Source of the DNA: Ulva prolifera
Taxonomy: Eukaryota > Chlorophyta > Ulvophyceae > Ulvales > Ulvaceae
NCBI GenBank assembly: GCA_023078555.1
Contig: CM041196.1
Location: 7,079,985 to 7,143,984, forward strand
Direction of reading: 5' to 3'
Length of the DNA: 64,000 nt
In this document: positions 1 to 13,400 of the stretch, in pieces
How the letters are laid out: every line of letters begins with the position of its first letter
Numbering within the stretch: position 1 is the first letter of the stretch
Position numbers and translations under genes: made by a program
Notes under the pieces: generated by a model
What the model saw: the letters and a program-made list of their open reading frames with translations, nothing else
Databases searched by the model: none
Told to the model about the DNA's origin: nothing

Positions 1-201
1 GCTTTGATTCACGTCCCGCCTGCTGGGGCAGGTCGCAGATGCAGTCCAGTACGCAAGAGTGCGCCCGCTAGAATGGGGCTGTGCCCACAGGCCGGGAAAG
101 GTACCCTGCTCCCACACCCATGCACCTGGCTGCGCGCTTGCGGACAGCGAAACTTGAGACAGTGGCGAACTCAAACACAGCGCAAGCACTGCAGCAGACG
201 C

Positions 202-2300
202 TCAGCGGCATGAGCAGAAGACGCACTTGAGGCTATTGAGGGTGGGGTCTCCGGGCAGCAGCTCCGCAGAAGAGGGGTTGGCGCCGCCGCCACCTCCACC
301 ACCACCGACCGCAAGCAGCAGCTGCGTGCTGATACCGCTCTTGCCCCCCTGCGGCCCCGCACACTCCTCCTCCCCCTCCTCGTCCACCTCCAGCACCACG
401 CTCGCGAGAGGTCCCGCCACGTAGCCGACGTACGCGCCCCCACCAACGGACACCTTGCTGGCATCCCCCTGCACCGTGCTGCGCGTGTCGCTCGGCGCGC
501 CCCCGCCACGCGCCGAGCCCGCCGCGCTGCTGCGCTCGCTGTGCAGCGCGGACGAGGAAGCTGCGGAGAAGCCGCTGACCGCAGAGATCTCGGACGTGAG
601 CGCGGAGTCGAGCGGCCGGCGGCGGCCGCGCGCGAGGTGCGCTGGCGCGCGTGGCTGCAGGCGGCCGCTCGCCGACGTCGGCCGGCTCGCCTCGGACCCG
701 AACGCCTGGCTCGCGAGGCTACAGGTGTCCGACGGCGCCTCCGAGGCGGCCTCACTCGGCCCGATGCTCGCACGCCGGCCGCTGGGGCGCAGCCCCGCGG
801 TGATGTCGGCGGAGGCTGCGCTCTTCAGGGAGGAGCTCCACGCTGCGGTCGATGCATGCGAGGTGCGCACCGGCACGCTGCGCGCCTGGCTGTCGCCGCC
901 TCCGCTGCTGCCGTGGAACAGCGAGCTGGTCGCACTCTCATGCGCATGCATGGGGTTGGACGCGCTGACCATCTCCACGGCACCCGCCTGTCTGGCCTCA
1001 CTCCCGGCGGCCGAGGCCGCAGCGCGAGAGAGCAGGGGGCCCTCGACCGGCTGCCGCACGGCGGAGAGGGCCGAGCTGCCGGACGCAACGCTCGCGGCGG
1101 GCGCCGCCGGCGTGGCGCTCTCGCTGTTATCACTACCGCCCCCAAGCCACGGTCTCCAGGTGCGAGGCATGCGGCCGAACCAGGACTGCCGCGCCCGCGC
1201 GCTGTGCCTGCTGCGCGCTTCGGCCGGGCTGCTGGCGGGGATCAGCGGCGACTCGGGGCTCTCCTCTCGATCCTCCGCGTCATCCTCGCCGTTGTGCCCC
1301 GGGAACAGCGCCGTGACCGCCGGCGATTCCTCCACCAGATCGGCCGCGTCATCGTCGCGGGAGGGGGTCTGGTGGTGGTGCGGCGGGACGGGCGGGGACG
1401 TGCGGACCGCGTCAGACAGCGCAGCAGGCGGCAGCGCGTCCCCGGTCTTCATGCATTCGTCGTCATACCATGCCGGCGCGGCGGGAGGGGTCGCCGCCGG
1501 AGACCGGTTCCCGGTCACGCACACGTTCTCCGAATCCTCCTGGCCCGGTGCGGGCGGCTCGTCGTCCGAGGCGGAGCCGTCGGGGCGGCGGCGGGGCTGC
1601 ATCTCGCGGATCGGCCGACGTAGACGGTCCTTGGCGGCCGGTCTCAGTGGGGGCCGGTCGCTGGTGCGGGGGGAGACGGAGGGGGAGGGCCGCGTCGGTG
1701 ACAGCGGGGCATCGGGGGTGGCTTCCAGGGGCACAGGTAGGCCTGCAGCTCGCAGGTCCGCCACGCGTGGAGGTGACGGGAGGTGCGGCGACGTGGAGGA
1801 GCCGCAGGTGGCTATGGGGTGGTCATGGACGGGGGGCAGGTCCTGAAACTGGCGGATCGGGGAGAGGACGGTGGCTCGGCCGAGCGGCGACGGAACGTGG
1901 GAGGCTGACTCACGGGTGGCGGGCAGCTGATCATGTACGGCCGGGGAGAGGGCCCCGATGGGGTCAGGGCTGAACGGGCGGGGCGGGTCGTCGCCAGGTG
2001 GCACGATGGCCAAGCGCCGGCGGCCTGTGCCTGGGCAGGGATTGGTGCCTGCTGGCGTGCAAGGGGTTTCCCGAGAGTACTCACCGAAGCGCTGCATTGG
2101 GTCGAGGTAGCCACCGGTGGGGCTGCCCGGGAGGAGGAAGGGTGGGCTGGAGAAGACCTGGGCTGCCCTGTGTGGCGGAAGGACGCTGGTGCAACTGGGC
2201 GCGCCATCTCGGATGCCGTGCTGGCGGTCGACTATGGTCGGAGAAGTGCTTGCACATGGATATGGGTGTTGTAGTAGGTCGGTTGTGGGCGTTGGTAGGT
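202..2300 (-). CDS. Pro/Ser/Ala-rich, largely disordered protein (5' end unresolved)
   Basis: A long reading frame is open on the minus strand from about 2300 down to a TGA at 202-204. An in-frame ATG lies at 2097-2095, but the same frame stays open and protein-like further upstream, so that ATG is probably internal. The product is rich in Pro, Ser, Ala and Arg with scattered acidic patches, and looks intrinsically disordered. It has a short Gly run near the C-terminus and ends CVFCSCR. No catalytic motif or known domain was recognised. A separate minus-strand frame at 2232-2597 begins with a hydrophobic, signal-peptide-like stretch (MATLFFLMALG) and could be a first exon, but no convincing splice links the two. 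The opposite strand also carries a long frame (455-1846), as expected in GC-rich DNA. The minus frame is preferred for its acidic/hydrophobic balance and coherent composition. Function unknown. Confidence 0.5.
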
Positions 2301-2624
2301 CGTGGGCGTGGTCTGCGTGGGCTGTAAGATCGAGGAACGGGAGGGATGGGCGGGACGAGGTGCTGTCACGACTAGCCCGCTGCGGGGGCGTCTGGTCCGT
2401 CGGAGGCTGCTGCTCTGGCTCACGGCCAAAAAACCTACGTGCGATTGTAGAACGTCACCAGGAAGAGCGTTGACAAGCATGCGTTGACCGTTGCAGGTGC
2501 TGCTTCCTTGACGAGCAACTAGGTGTAGCAGCGATCGCCGATGGCACGCGGAGCAGGCCAACTGGCCCAGTGCCATGAGAAAAAACAAGGTTGCCATGCC
2601 TTTTTTTTTAAGCCACGGACTCAA

Positions 2625-4741
2625 TGTGATCTCGCAGCGGCAGCGAACCGTTGGTGGCGTGTTGACATTTCATCAGCTGAGGTGCACAAGATCACAGGGA
2701 ACGGCTCCATCACAAACATGGCAAATTTCACAGCTGTTACTTGTAAACTGGATGACATTTATCTCACGTGGCTGCATCAATCGTCAAGTTGGGTCTTCCA
2801 ACTGCCGAGCGTGTGCTCGCGGACAGCACATGGCACACACACTACGTACGGATCTGCATCGAGTGAAACATGTACAATAGCTCACCTCTTCTTATCTGAT
2901 GCCATTTGCGTATGCTGGGGAGGCGGGCCTGGTGTAAGCGCTCCCAAGAACACGTGCCCCTTCAGTAGAACTGGCAGCACATCCGCATCAGCGATGCTTC
3001 ATCAGATGATTTCATGCTTCAATTGAACTGCGGACTCGTTTCTTTCAGCCTCAGCGCGAATCCAGCTGACGTAGGCGACTGTATCGTTGCCAAGGATGCG
3101 GCAAGAGTGACCAGGCAACGCTTTGTAAGGTAATAATGTGGTAGCCTAGTATCGACTGATCATCTTCCGGTACGTGTTTATCCTGATAAACGCATGCGCT
3201 TATGTCACAAACAGCAACTTCTGGGAATCCCTCGCGAGGCCTCGAGCATCAACAACGGTGACCGTGTCAAAACCCGTTTCAATGCATGAGGGGCCGGATG
3301 CAGCCATGCCTGATGACAATGCCTCAGCGGCCGGTTGCAACAGCAGTTCCGTTGATGCTGTGCTGACACACAAACGTCGAAGGAATATGTGCAAGAGCCT
3401 CTTGGTCATTTTTGCGGTGCATCGTTGTCGAGTCATGTATCATGAGATAGTCTTGCCAGACAGCGCACTGCGAACCACGCTAGACTTCTGTTCAGCTGAA
3501 TCCAGCTGATCAAAATTCACGCCTGAGGCAAACTCACGTCCGCTTCGAGAACGCCAACGTAGACGTCCCTGACAGGCATCCCTACAGAGAGAACCGCAAT
3601 GTGTTCTCGCGCCTGACGATACATCTAGCCAGCGGGCAGCGTGCATTCGTTATCCTCTTACAAACAAGTCGACTTATGTTTCGCGAGTAGCTGTCAAAGC
3701 ACCACTCACATTCTGCCCGTGGTCCGCTCGCATGACTCAAGATTACCGCTGTGTACAGCTGTGGCGCAAGTGCTAAACCCATGCCACCAAGAGGCCTCAC
3801 GCGGCCGCGGGGTACGCGAAAGCGCAAGTGGGACACTTGAACACTAAACTCGTACATGGTCGCGCCCAGGCGCAAACTGTTAACGCGCCTGTCTTCTGTT
3901 GTGTTCCAGGCCTTAGCTTCAGCCACAGAGGCTAGTACTACAAGGCAGTTGCCCGGCTTGACACCAAAGATAGTGCAAGCGTCGTGTACGCTTTCAAAGT
4001 GTTCTCTTGTTGGACAGTTTGTCGAGTAATATCACAGTGACCATTTTGGCTTTGAGAAGTAAGGCAGCCTGATGACAGGTTCTCAGTGAATGTGACTCCA
4101 CGTCGGCGATGCGCGGCGGGCCACAACCCAGCGCCTGACGGTAATCTGGCAAGCATTCATTAAGGTGCGATTGCGGGGGAAGCAGACACACCGAGTGGTG
4201 CAAATATGATCAAAAAGAGTTGTTGTCCCGTGTCGGTAGCACTATCTCGAGATACATCTCGCGCCACAAAGCTAACCCATGATGGATAATAGCTCTTGCT
4301 GGTGTATCTCAGGTGGGCATCTGCTATTGAGTGATATGTACAAGGAGAAAAAGACCCTTCGGTCGGCGGAATCCCGCGGGACAGACGAGCGACGCACAGC
4401 TGCATAAACACTGACGAGCACATCAGACTTTTCACATAAGTGTCATCGCATGTGGTATGTCTGGCTCTAAGCTTACAGCATCGGCTGCTGTACGACCTGC
4501 CGAGGTTCGCTGTGGGAGCTGAGACATCGAGCCAAAGCCCACGATTGGCGCACACCGGAAGTCATGCACAGCAGCATGCGGACAGCATACGTATGACTGC
4601 ACAAGAAGCTGTGAACATTGGTGCAGGTTGAGCGCTGATACACGACCCTCAGCAGCTGCGGAGAAGGAGCAGCCATCTGCCCTGTCTTGTCGCTCTTCAA
4701 CAGAAGAGCGCCATCACCCTAGGCACTCGAGCATAGTGCTC
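2625..4741. other. Intergenic stretch, no gene recognised
   Basis: Only short overlapping frames without recognisable protein character occur here. Base composition is less GC-rich than the neighbouring exons. No RNA gene or transposon ends were recognised. Confidence 0.5.
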
Positions 4742-6945
4742 ATGCCCCAGTGTGCGCGTGCTGCTGCTGCACCGCTGGCATCTCTTCTCTTCCTGCTCGC
4801 AGCCGCAGCAACAGCAGAAGCCTGTGTCTTTTATACTCATGAGCGCTCTATCATCGCAGACCTCCCCTTCTCTAGCTTCAGTCTCCCGCCAGACGGCAAT
4901 GTCGGCACAATCACCACCGGCGCGGGACCCCTCATCAGTGAAGACCAAGCCCTGCTCCTGTGTGCTCAGCATGCCGCCGCGTTCAACGTGTCTGCCGCAT
5001 CTATAGGCACGTCTCTTCTGGTACATGTCCAGAACCAGCCCAAGGTGACCTCTGACCACGCACGTGCCAAGCCCTTGGCGCCTGCGTAGCATCACCGGAG
5101 CGAGGCATGCCCTGTTCTGCATGAACCCATACCATGCCGCGTCGGACTATCTTTTGTTTCCAACGTAATGCTTGAAACGCACTTCTATGTGTCTACTTGC
5201 AGCGTCTCTAGTGGCCACTCCTGCTGCATCTCACGGCCCCTCCCTCGCCGCTGTGAGCCCAACACACTGTCTGCCCATGACAGCTAGAACCACGCCGCTC
5301 ATCGCCCTCGACTGTCACCTCAAGTGATCACCATTGGACGCGCCGAGCAGCTCCAATGATGTACATGTATGTGGACCACCATGGGAAGCTGCTGGCCTCA
5401 GAACCAGCAATGTCGCCAAGGTGGTCGCCATCACATGCACCCCTGCATCACCCGGGAGCACCAAGCCTCCGTAGATGTTATGGCTGAGCTGCTGCCATGG
5501 CCGGCCCCCGCCCGATGGGACGCCCACCAGTAGTGTCCCACACAGTATCGACGTTGCACGCGGCATTGACCACAGGTGTGTGGCCAATGCCAAACGTGGT
5601 GGCGCGGGCTCTCTGATCTGGTACCCCGTTGCTCCACCGGCAGGCAGCACCCACCGCCACCCCAAGCGCCAGCCAGCGCCTGCCCGCAGCAGCAGTCCTC
5701 CGCGAGATGGTGTGTGATCTGCAGACGCAGACGAAAGCGGGGCGCAGTCCGGGCAGTTTATGTGCACCATCTACAACGTTGCGCCGGAGGCGTGCCCGCG
5801 CTTCGAGCAGCGCGAATCATCCACCGCCGCCACCACGATCGCAGCATGCAACCCGGCCGCCGTCGCCGATGTCGTCGCCGCCACCAAGTCCATGCCGGCG
5901 GCCATGGCGCGCACCGTGTTCGGCGCGGTGTCCGGGCAGCGATTCCCCGTGGCGGCCGCGGTCGGCGGCGTCCTGCGCGGCCGCGTGCATGCGCGCACGG
6001 ACCAGGAGTGCCTGGATCTATGCGCGCGGTGGGTGGCGCTGTGTGACACCGTCACCGTCGGTGCGCGCCCGCATGTGTGATGTGCACCGTGCCGTGTTGT
6101 GGCGTCTGCGATGCATGTGAACCTTCGCCGCCGCTCTTGCTGCACCAGCACCGTACATGATCGTGCAGAGTCAGAGGAACGTGCCGCTCCGAGCGTCATG
6201 CGATTTTGGTCAATCGGCGTGTGTCCTACAAGGCAGGGTGAGGGTGTGTGAACTTATGCGCTGTCTTTGGGTTTGGGGCTCGAGACGTGCCAGGCTGCCC
6301 AGGCTGTGCTGCATAAGGTGCGTGCTTTGGGAAGTGTGCTGCGTGCTCCGGCGTGCTGCCGAGCATGCACGATCGAGCCGGCCGCCGCTGCAATCCTCCC
6401 ACTTCGCGTCTACATTGGCCACAGGCATGGCACAAAATGGTCGATGGCAGCAGCCTGACAACAAGCAGGCCTGGTGCAGACACCGTAACGAGGAGCGACG
6501 CGGGGGCGGTGGTGTGCTCTCTGCATGCGGCCGCCCGCGCCCAGGCGCTGCCGAGCGCCGGCTCCCACATGTACGTCGGTGTTGCGCCGGCGACGGCCGC
6601 AGAGCTTGCGGCGGCCCCAGCAGCGGCCCCGGCCGCGGCCGCGGGCATCGCCAGCACTGCTGCTGGCGCTCCCGCACCGGCGCCGGCGCCTGCCCTCGGC
6701 AACCTCGGCGATGCTCTGGTGTGCTCTGCTCCGCGTTCTCGTGTCTGTCGTGCCATCTCTCTTTGCACGTCTTGTGATCCTGCGCTGGAGCGCCCTGCCA
6801 AGCGCCAGGTGATGCATGGCAGGCCACCAGGCTGAGACAGGCGTTCATATGCACCAAGATGATGTGGTGGAGCGGTGTGGTGTGTGTGCAGGATGCTGTC
6901 ACGGCGTCCGGGCCCACCTCGGCGGATGATGGCCTGCCAGTGTGA
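4742..6945 (+). CDS. Secreted PAN/Apple-like cysteine protein, 4 exons
   Basis: Proposed exons are 4742-5044, 5757-6060, 6480-6718 and 6892-6945, with phases 0, 1 and 0 all agreeing and a product of about 299 residues. Donors are GTGACC, GTGCGC and GTGTGC; acceptors end in CAG. The N-terminus is a clear signal peptide: a short start, an Ala/Leu-rich core at residues 7-25, and likely cleavage near A25 or A27. Mature residues include many Cys. Across exons 2-3 runs a segment like a PAN/Apple fold: a TDQECLDLC helix, a following C after six to seven residues, then VVCSL after the exon 3 junction. The C-terminal part is an Ala/Pro linker followed by a short acidic tail. It is probably extracellular or cell-wall associated. 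The PAN assignment is inferred from cysteine spacing; no enzyme motif is visible. Confidence 0.65.
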
Positions 6946-7761
6946 CAGGCGGAAATACGATGACCACGTTGATGTGACCACGTTGATGTGTCCGTGGGGA
7001 AGATGTCATGGGCTTCCATGATGTAGCTTAGCTTAGAAGTGGTCAAGTTGTGGACTGTGTTGCTTTTTGTGGTGCAATTATGGTTTATGGTAGAGCTGGT
7101 TGGCAGCGTCTGCTGCCCTTCCACCGGCAGTGGTGCATATGACATCGCATTATTTGTTGAACTGCGCACTGTATCGAAACGCGCTTATGAACCGTTTGAG
7201 TTTTTTTTTTGGTGAAATCCATGCTTCAAGTATGTAAGGCGAGTTCAGGTTGGCTGTGGTTCGCTGGCTGATGGACCAGACAGCAAAGACAGGGGCACAA
7301 ACAGTGTGCAGGTTGATAGTTTCAAGTGCAACGTACTAGCTGTCAAATGTCAGAATTCACAATCATCACCCTGGTGAATGTTGTCCTGGGTAATGTATGT
7401 TGCAGTCCCAGTGACATGCAGCCCTCGCGGGGGGAGGGGCAAGCGGTGCAACCGAGGGCAGCTCTCGCTACTCCTGTACACCGGCGGAGTCAGAGCGGCA
7501 GACGTTGTGCGTGTCACTAAACAACAAGTTGTCCACATGGGTTATCCTTTTGGCTCACGCGCGTACGCTGTTGGCTGAGTACGTGCACATGCCAAGGCCC
7601 AGCAGGCTGACGTCCCGCGTTGCTCTCGGTCAGCTGTGCGCAAAGAGTAAGCTTCAGCGGGATGCAGACAAATTGATGCCCGACAGGCTTCAGAGCCGTA
7701 AACAGCCGCTTAATGCATCCAGGCTCGCACGTTGCAGCTGCTCTCAGGGCTAGCATAAATC
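6946..7761. other. Intergenic region between secreted-protein gene and ECH1-like gene
   Basis: No coding exon was recognised. It carries a 10-nt T run near 7201 and a 14-bp direct repeat (TGACCACGTTGATG twice, about 6960-6987) just after the upstream gene. It should contain the 3' UTR of the upstream gene and the promoter of the downstream gene, but no specific motif was identified. Confidence 0.45.
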
Positions 7762-9226
7762 ATGCAGGAGTATTCAACGATTGCCGTGCAGCGCCTGGCT
7801 GATGCCACTGCATTACTTTGCCTCGATCGGCCCCGTGTTTATAATGCTGTCAACCTTGTCATGCTCGAAGAGATTGTCAGCGCATTGCGCAGCCTAGACA
7901 CAGATGACTCTGTACGCGCCATCGTTCTGTGTGGAGAAGGCAAGCAGTTCTGTGCAGGCCTGGACTTCACAACATTCAATCACATATCCGCCTCGCTTTC
8001 TGATCCGAGTGCGTGTCCTGGCACAGTGCGAAGCAAGCTCTTCACCACAATCCAGACCATGCAGGTACGCCATCTCAGCGATACATGGCCACGCGAATGC
8101 GACCTCAGCAGCCCTGACAGCACGTCCTGACATGCTCGACGACGAGCCTGACTAGTATATCTGCTGTTACGCACTACGAAATGCCGAGCCTGGCAGGTGT
8201 CAGGCTGAGCTGGAGTATCCTCAGGCGCAGTGTCAGGTCTGCCCGTGGCTGTGGAATCACGCATCCTCAGGCATCCACTCTGCACACCTGATCTGCCCTC
8301 ACATGCATCCAAACCCTCCAGACCATCATTCAACGACCTGTAATCCGCCGCAGGCAGCCTGCACCGCCTTCGAGACTTGCAGCAAGCCCGTGATTGCTGC
8401 AGTCCATGGGGTGTGCCTCGGGGCAGGAGTGGACATGGTGACAGCCTGTGACATCCGCATCTGCTCTGCCAACGCCACTTTCAGCGTCAAGGAGGTCGAC
8501 GTCGCCATCACAGCCGACATGGGCACGCTGCAGCGCCTGCCACGCATCGTCGGGGATGGCCGTGCCCGGGAGCTCGCCCTAACAGCCCGCTCGATCACAG
8601 CAGAAGAGGCGTTGACCTGTGGCCTTGTCTCCAGCATCGCCCACCCCACGACTGAACAGGTTGCGTGCCCTCCTCCTGTGCTCGATGCCAGCACCACAGC
8701 GGCCACCTGCCCTCGTCAACTTCATGCATATCCCAACTCCGACTGCAGTTGCAACTACTTGCAACCACCTCGTCTGCCCCCGCCGTGCCACTGGATCCGC
8801 ACCAAACGATGCCTCAGCATATCTGCTTGCGATTTCTCACCTCCTGCTGCCGGCTTGGACACATACATGATGGGGTCGCGCTAGGACCTGCCCCATGATG
8901 CAACAAAAACGTAGGCTTGCAGAGCGCTTGTTCTCACCACTGCCCAGGCATGCATGCAGGATGGCAGTGGAGCACCGGCCCCCGACCTCACGGCGGCTAC
9001 TCCCGAGGCGGCTGCGGTGCGGCAACAAGCGGTCGCGGTCGCGCGCGAGCTGGCTGCGAAGCCGGCCGCGGCGGTCGCAGGCACGAAGCGCGTGATGCTG
9101 TGGGGCCGGGGGCGGCCTGTCGAGGAGGGGCTTCGGGACGTCGCGCTGCTCAACGCCGCCGCGCTGTGGTCGCACGACTTCCAGGCCGTGCTCGCGCGTG
9201 GCCACAAGCGCACCTCGAAGCTGTGA
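7762..9226 (+). CDS. ECH1: Peroxisomal delta3,5-delta2,4-dienoyl-CoA isomerase (ECH1-like)
   Basis: Three exons, 7762-8064, 8354-8659 and 8960-9226, all joined in phase 0, give a 291-residue crotonase-family protein. The ATG at 7762 is followed at once by the first crotonase strand. Exon 2 has the oxyanion-hole segment AVHGVCLGAG and then GVDMVTACDIR. It continues with KEVDVAITADMGTLQRLP, the signature that separates dienoyl-CoA isomerases from plain enoyl-CoA hydratases. The catalytic acids expected from rat ECH1 (Glu196, Asp204) correspond here to E148 and D156, with D128 as the third acidic residue. The C-terminus is SKL, a canonical PTS1 peroxisomal signal, so the enzyme should act in beta-oxidation of unsaturated fatty acids with odd-numbered double bonds. 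The third exon supplies the helical C-terminal part. The acceptor of exon 3 sits directly after a GCATGCATG run. Confidence 0.92.
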
Positions 9227-10446
9227 ATTGTACGCTCGCAACAGCGAATACAGGACGCATGGTCCGCATGCCTGCGGAGAAACGTCGAGGGTACTTCCAT
9301 CGCAGCTCAGCAGGGCGGCCATGGTCGCAGCCGCGACAGTGCCAGGCGGTGGCAAGGCCAGCTTCGTGGGACACAAGATGTTGGTGTTGCACAGAAATAC
9401 TTGTGAATGCCGTTCCGCCGGGTTGATGGAGGGGAGGCAATTGCTTGAGCCAGGGCCGAGAGGAGATGGCTGCTGGTGTTTTCCTTCGTTTATTACAGAG
9501 CCAGTCTTGCTCTCTCATGGTGTATCTTCATGTTTGCATGCTCCCCCTGGAGCGACTGCAGCCGCAGCTGCAGGGCTCGACCGCAGACGGCCACACGGAT
9601 GCGCCCCGCATCCGTGACACATCTATGGTGATCCCCGGGTCAAAAGCTGGCACAGGATGCTCTGTCCTTGCTCACAGGCACCGACTGCAGCACCAACAAC
9701 AGTATACCTGCTAGCAAACCTGCTTGGTCCGGCTGTGCAGAGTGAGGAAAACCTCCAGAGCTGTGCTGCGATTCATTCCTGGACAGCCTGGGAATGTGAC
9801 GGATGTATGGGCTCACATGCCAAAGTCGTGCAGTCTTGTGACAAGACTCTTGCCGCCGACTCCACCACGCATGCATTGCCAGTTGCCAGGGTATGCCTGG
9901 TCGAGCAGGAGGACTGGTCGAGTGGAAGATTGCTTATCAGAGATCTGCGATGGTGACAGTGCGCCCGTCAGATGCAGCTGGGCCCTCCCATGTGCGATAT
10001 GCATTGCCAGACAGAGTCTCAATTGCTGGTGAATGGTGTGCGGGGTTGTGTGATACGGCAGGCGACTGCAGCCAGCAAAAGGGTGCCTCTGACACAACAC
10101 AAAAACAATCTGCATGTACGCAAATTACACCGGAAAAATGGACATCGATCATAGGTCAAACATTACCGAAGTTTCATGCAGCTCTGGTTTTGGACGAACA
10201 CGCAACCCAGGCAAGTTGACACCGTGGCCCTCGAGCTGAAACAACGTGCCAGTAGAAAATCAGCGGCCTCAGCTGCGCGCGGAACGTGTCACGACAAACA
10301 GGCGCGCTGTGCACGCTTTCACCCCATCATCGCCTCCAGAGGCTGACACCGCCGTGAGCATCGCGCCGCTGCCCGCCTGCCGTGTGGCCCCGCCACGCAC
10401 TCCAAGGGATTTCCCATCGTCCACATGCTGAGTTATGCGAGCTCGA
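9227..10446. other. Convergent 3' region between ECH1-like and Dispatched-like genes
   Basis: Both flanking genes end into this 1.2-kb interval. No coding exon, RNA gene or repeat with defined ends was recognised; it presumably holds both 3' UTRs. Confidence 0.5.
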
Positions 10447-13400
10447 TCAGATCGCGGCGTGGTCGTCGTTTGGCACAAAGGGCGCAGCCATCTTGCGCTC
10501 GAGGCCGGCCACGTGGTCCATGCGTTGCTGCTCGATCTCCGCGTTGGCCTCCTTCGCCTCGAGCTTGAGGTCGCGGAAGTGCTGTGAGGCGCGGATGATG
10601 CCGTGCAGGATGATGACGACGAACGCGACGACGGCGAGCGCAAGCAGTAGCGCGACAAAGTCGCCGAGCGCGTCGCCCGCCACGATCGACTCCCGGGTGC
10701 TCGGGATCAGGTTCTGCACAGCAGCGGCCACAGGTGAAATCAGGTCTCTCAGCAGACTGCAGGGCCGAGGGCGTGAGTGCGCGGAAACACTGGCAAAGCA
10801 GCCGGAGATGTGCTGAGCGGCAGCTTTGCCGCCGCGGCAGCGGCTTGGCCCCAACAGCGCAGCAACATGCGTATGCTCGGCAGCAGTGATGCGCAGCGCG
10901 TGGACGTGCAATGGTAGGTACAACTTTTTTCTATCTCTGTACCTCGGGATGTACTCGCCAAACAACATAGAGCAGCTGCAGCCCGGTCCATGGTTCTCTG
11001 TACTCTGCCATGCAACAGCCCAAGCCCCTGTGATCCATTTGCAGCACAGCTGCAGCCGCGGCAGCGGGGGCGCCTCTTGCAGGTGCTGCTGTGGGAACAC
11101 ACAAAGGAAATGTTTGTTTTTGTTGCTCTAGGTCTGGGTCAGCTCAGCACAGGACAGCAGCGGGCAAGTAAGAGTGTGGCAGTGATGGGGCGGGGCGGAC
11201 CATCGCGATGAGCATGATGACGATGACGAGGAACAGGCGCACGGCCTTGCTGTCCAACAGGTGCTGCTTGAGCACGACCCAGTAGCTCGGCACGAGGGTC
11301 TTGTCGCGGGTGCGCGCCTGCCCCGGCCCGAACATCGCGAGCACCGGCGTGAGGAACAGCAGCACGTACGCGAGCCCAACGATCATCGTCACGAAGATGA
11401 CGGACGCGAAGCGCTTCAGGATGAGCGTCGTCGCGGCAAACAGCGGCGTCGTCGTGATGACGGTCGACGCCGCCGACGCCACCATCGGCACCGCGACCAG
11501 CACCAGCGCCTCCCTGCACAGCAAGCTTGTGGCTTGCTCGCGGCGAAGGTGGTGCGGGCATGACGCATGGGCTGCATGCATGAGCAGACACAGGGGAGAT
11601 GCGCGCTCCGGCGGGGCGTGAAAAAGGGCTGCGGCAGCGACCCGTCTCCGCGATTACAAGTGGTGGGGACAGGGTGGAAAGGTACCATGCATGCATGCAT
11701 GCACAGCCCTTATGTGGCAAGAAGATGGGTGCACATTTGCATTCGTCGAAGCACAGCATTCTGCATGCGGCTCGCGTGGCCGCAGGGGGCGAGGCGGGAG
11801 CATCCGCACCTCGCGCGGATCTTGCCGAGCGGGTTAGGGTTGCACAGCCGCGTCAGGTAGCCGGCCTGGAGCTTCGCGGTCGCATCGTCCGGCCGCCACG
11901 ACGACTGCGCGTGCACGTGCGCCTCAGTGATATGGATACAAAAGTCCACCGACAGCCCGACGAGGCTCGTGATGGACATGCCCTCCACCGCGCCGATGTT
12001 CCAGCCCCAGGTGTACAGCACACCCATGACGGTGACGTTGATCATGAGGATCGTGACCCACACAAACAGCATCATGCGCAGGCCGGAGAAGACAAAGACG
12101 ACCGTCGCCGCGAGGCCGATGGACAGGAAGACGGTGCCGTACACCGACTCGGAGATCTCGACGTACGTCACCGCCGTCACCCACGACTTGGACGAGGCGA
12201 ACATGCCCTTGTAGTCGTAGCCCTGCACGCATGCATGCAGTGGATGAATGCTACAACATACCTGTACCTCATGTACATGAAGATGTGCACTTGTTAGCGT
12301 CTCATAGTGGTACCTGCCCGCCGGCACGCAGCAGCTGGGGTTGTGCGCCGGCAGTAGCAGTGAGGGGTGGCCAGTCAGTGAGGGGTCACCAGTGCCGCTG
12401 CGGCACAAAGCAGGCCCTTGCACGCCACAGCGACATCTCAATAGAGCAAACAGGTCCGAACGAACAGACAAATGCAATACATCGTCTCTTGGAACGCCAT
12501 GGTAGAGCGCTGAGGTGCGCTGTCTCTGCCACCTGCAGCGATGCAGATGCTCTCAGGCAGGGGCGGGGGGGGGGGGGGGGGGGGGGACTGACGGCATCGG
12601 CACACGCACCTCCTGCACGCGGGCGGCCCAATTCGAGAAGGCATCCGCGGAGCGCACGATGTCCTGCGGCTTGTCGCCCTTGCCCGTCGCTGTGCGCACC
12701 TGGTAGCGCAGCCACGCGAGCTGCGGTGGCTCGCAGTCCTGCGCACCACCTTGCTCCTGCCTGCACTTGAGGTAGTCGTGCGCGTTCACGTCCTGCGGCC
12801 CGACTTTCGTGTACCCCATGAAGTCGCGCCACTGCGTCTGCATGCATGCGGCGCGTCACAGACACGTCGCCGGACGACTGCCAGGTGTCATTCGGCGGCG
12901 GAGGCTGTGTGAGCGGCTCATCGGGCGCACGCCCAGCTTGGACCTGAATTCTGGTGCACGCCAATCAGGCGGTACGATCGTTTGCTTCATGAGGTTCTGT
13001 CCTCAGGACTGGTTTCTGCGTGCACTGAAGCGGCGTGGCTGCTTGTCTACGTGAGCAACGAAACACCCAGCCCCGCCCGCCCCGCCACGCCGCAGCTATG
13101 GCAAACGGAGCAGCAGGGAGGAGGAGGAGCGGGGGACGCACCCCCTCCGGAGATGTTGCAATGAACATGAACGCCGCCGCGTGGAAGTCCTTGCCAGTCG
13201 GCAGCTGCGACGCTTCATCCATGTTCTGGCACTCCGGCAGATTGTTCCGCGGTGGTCGGTCCTCCTCCGGAGTGTCTGTTGTGCTGCCGGGAACACAGAA
13301 CTCGCGCACCGCATTGAGGGGGTTCCGAGCGATGAAGGAGACGACCCCCCGGCGCTCATCGAGCGGGATCCCGGCGTCGATGTCCGCGAAAAGGGTTCCG

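Noticed and set aside
455..1846. 463-codon plus-strand frame opposite the disordered protein
   Set aside because: Long antisense frames are expected in very GC-rich coding DNA; its composition (Cys/Trp/Arg-rich, no coherent pattern) is less protein-like than the minus frame.
2232..2624. Signal-peptide-like frame as first exon of the disordered protein
   Set aside because: Frame differs from the main ORF and no donor/acceptor pair joining them convincingly was found; kept only as a note.
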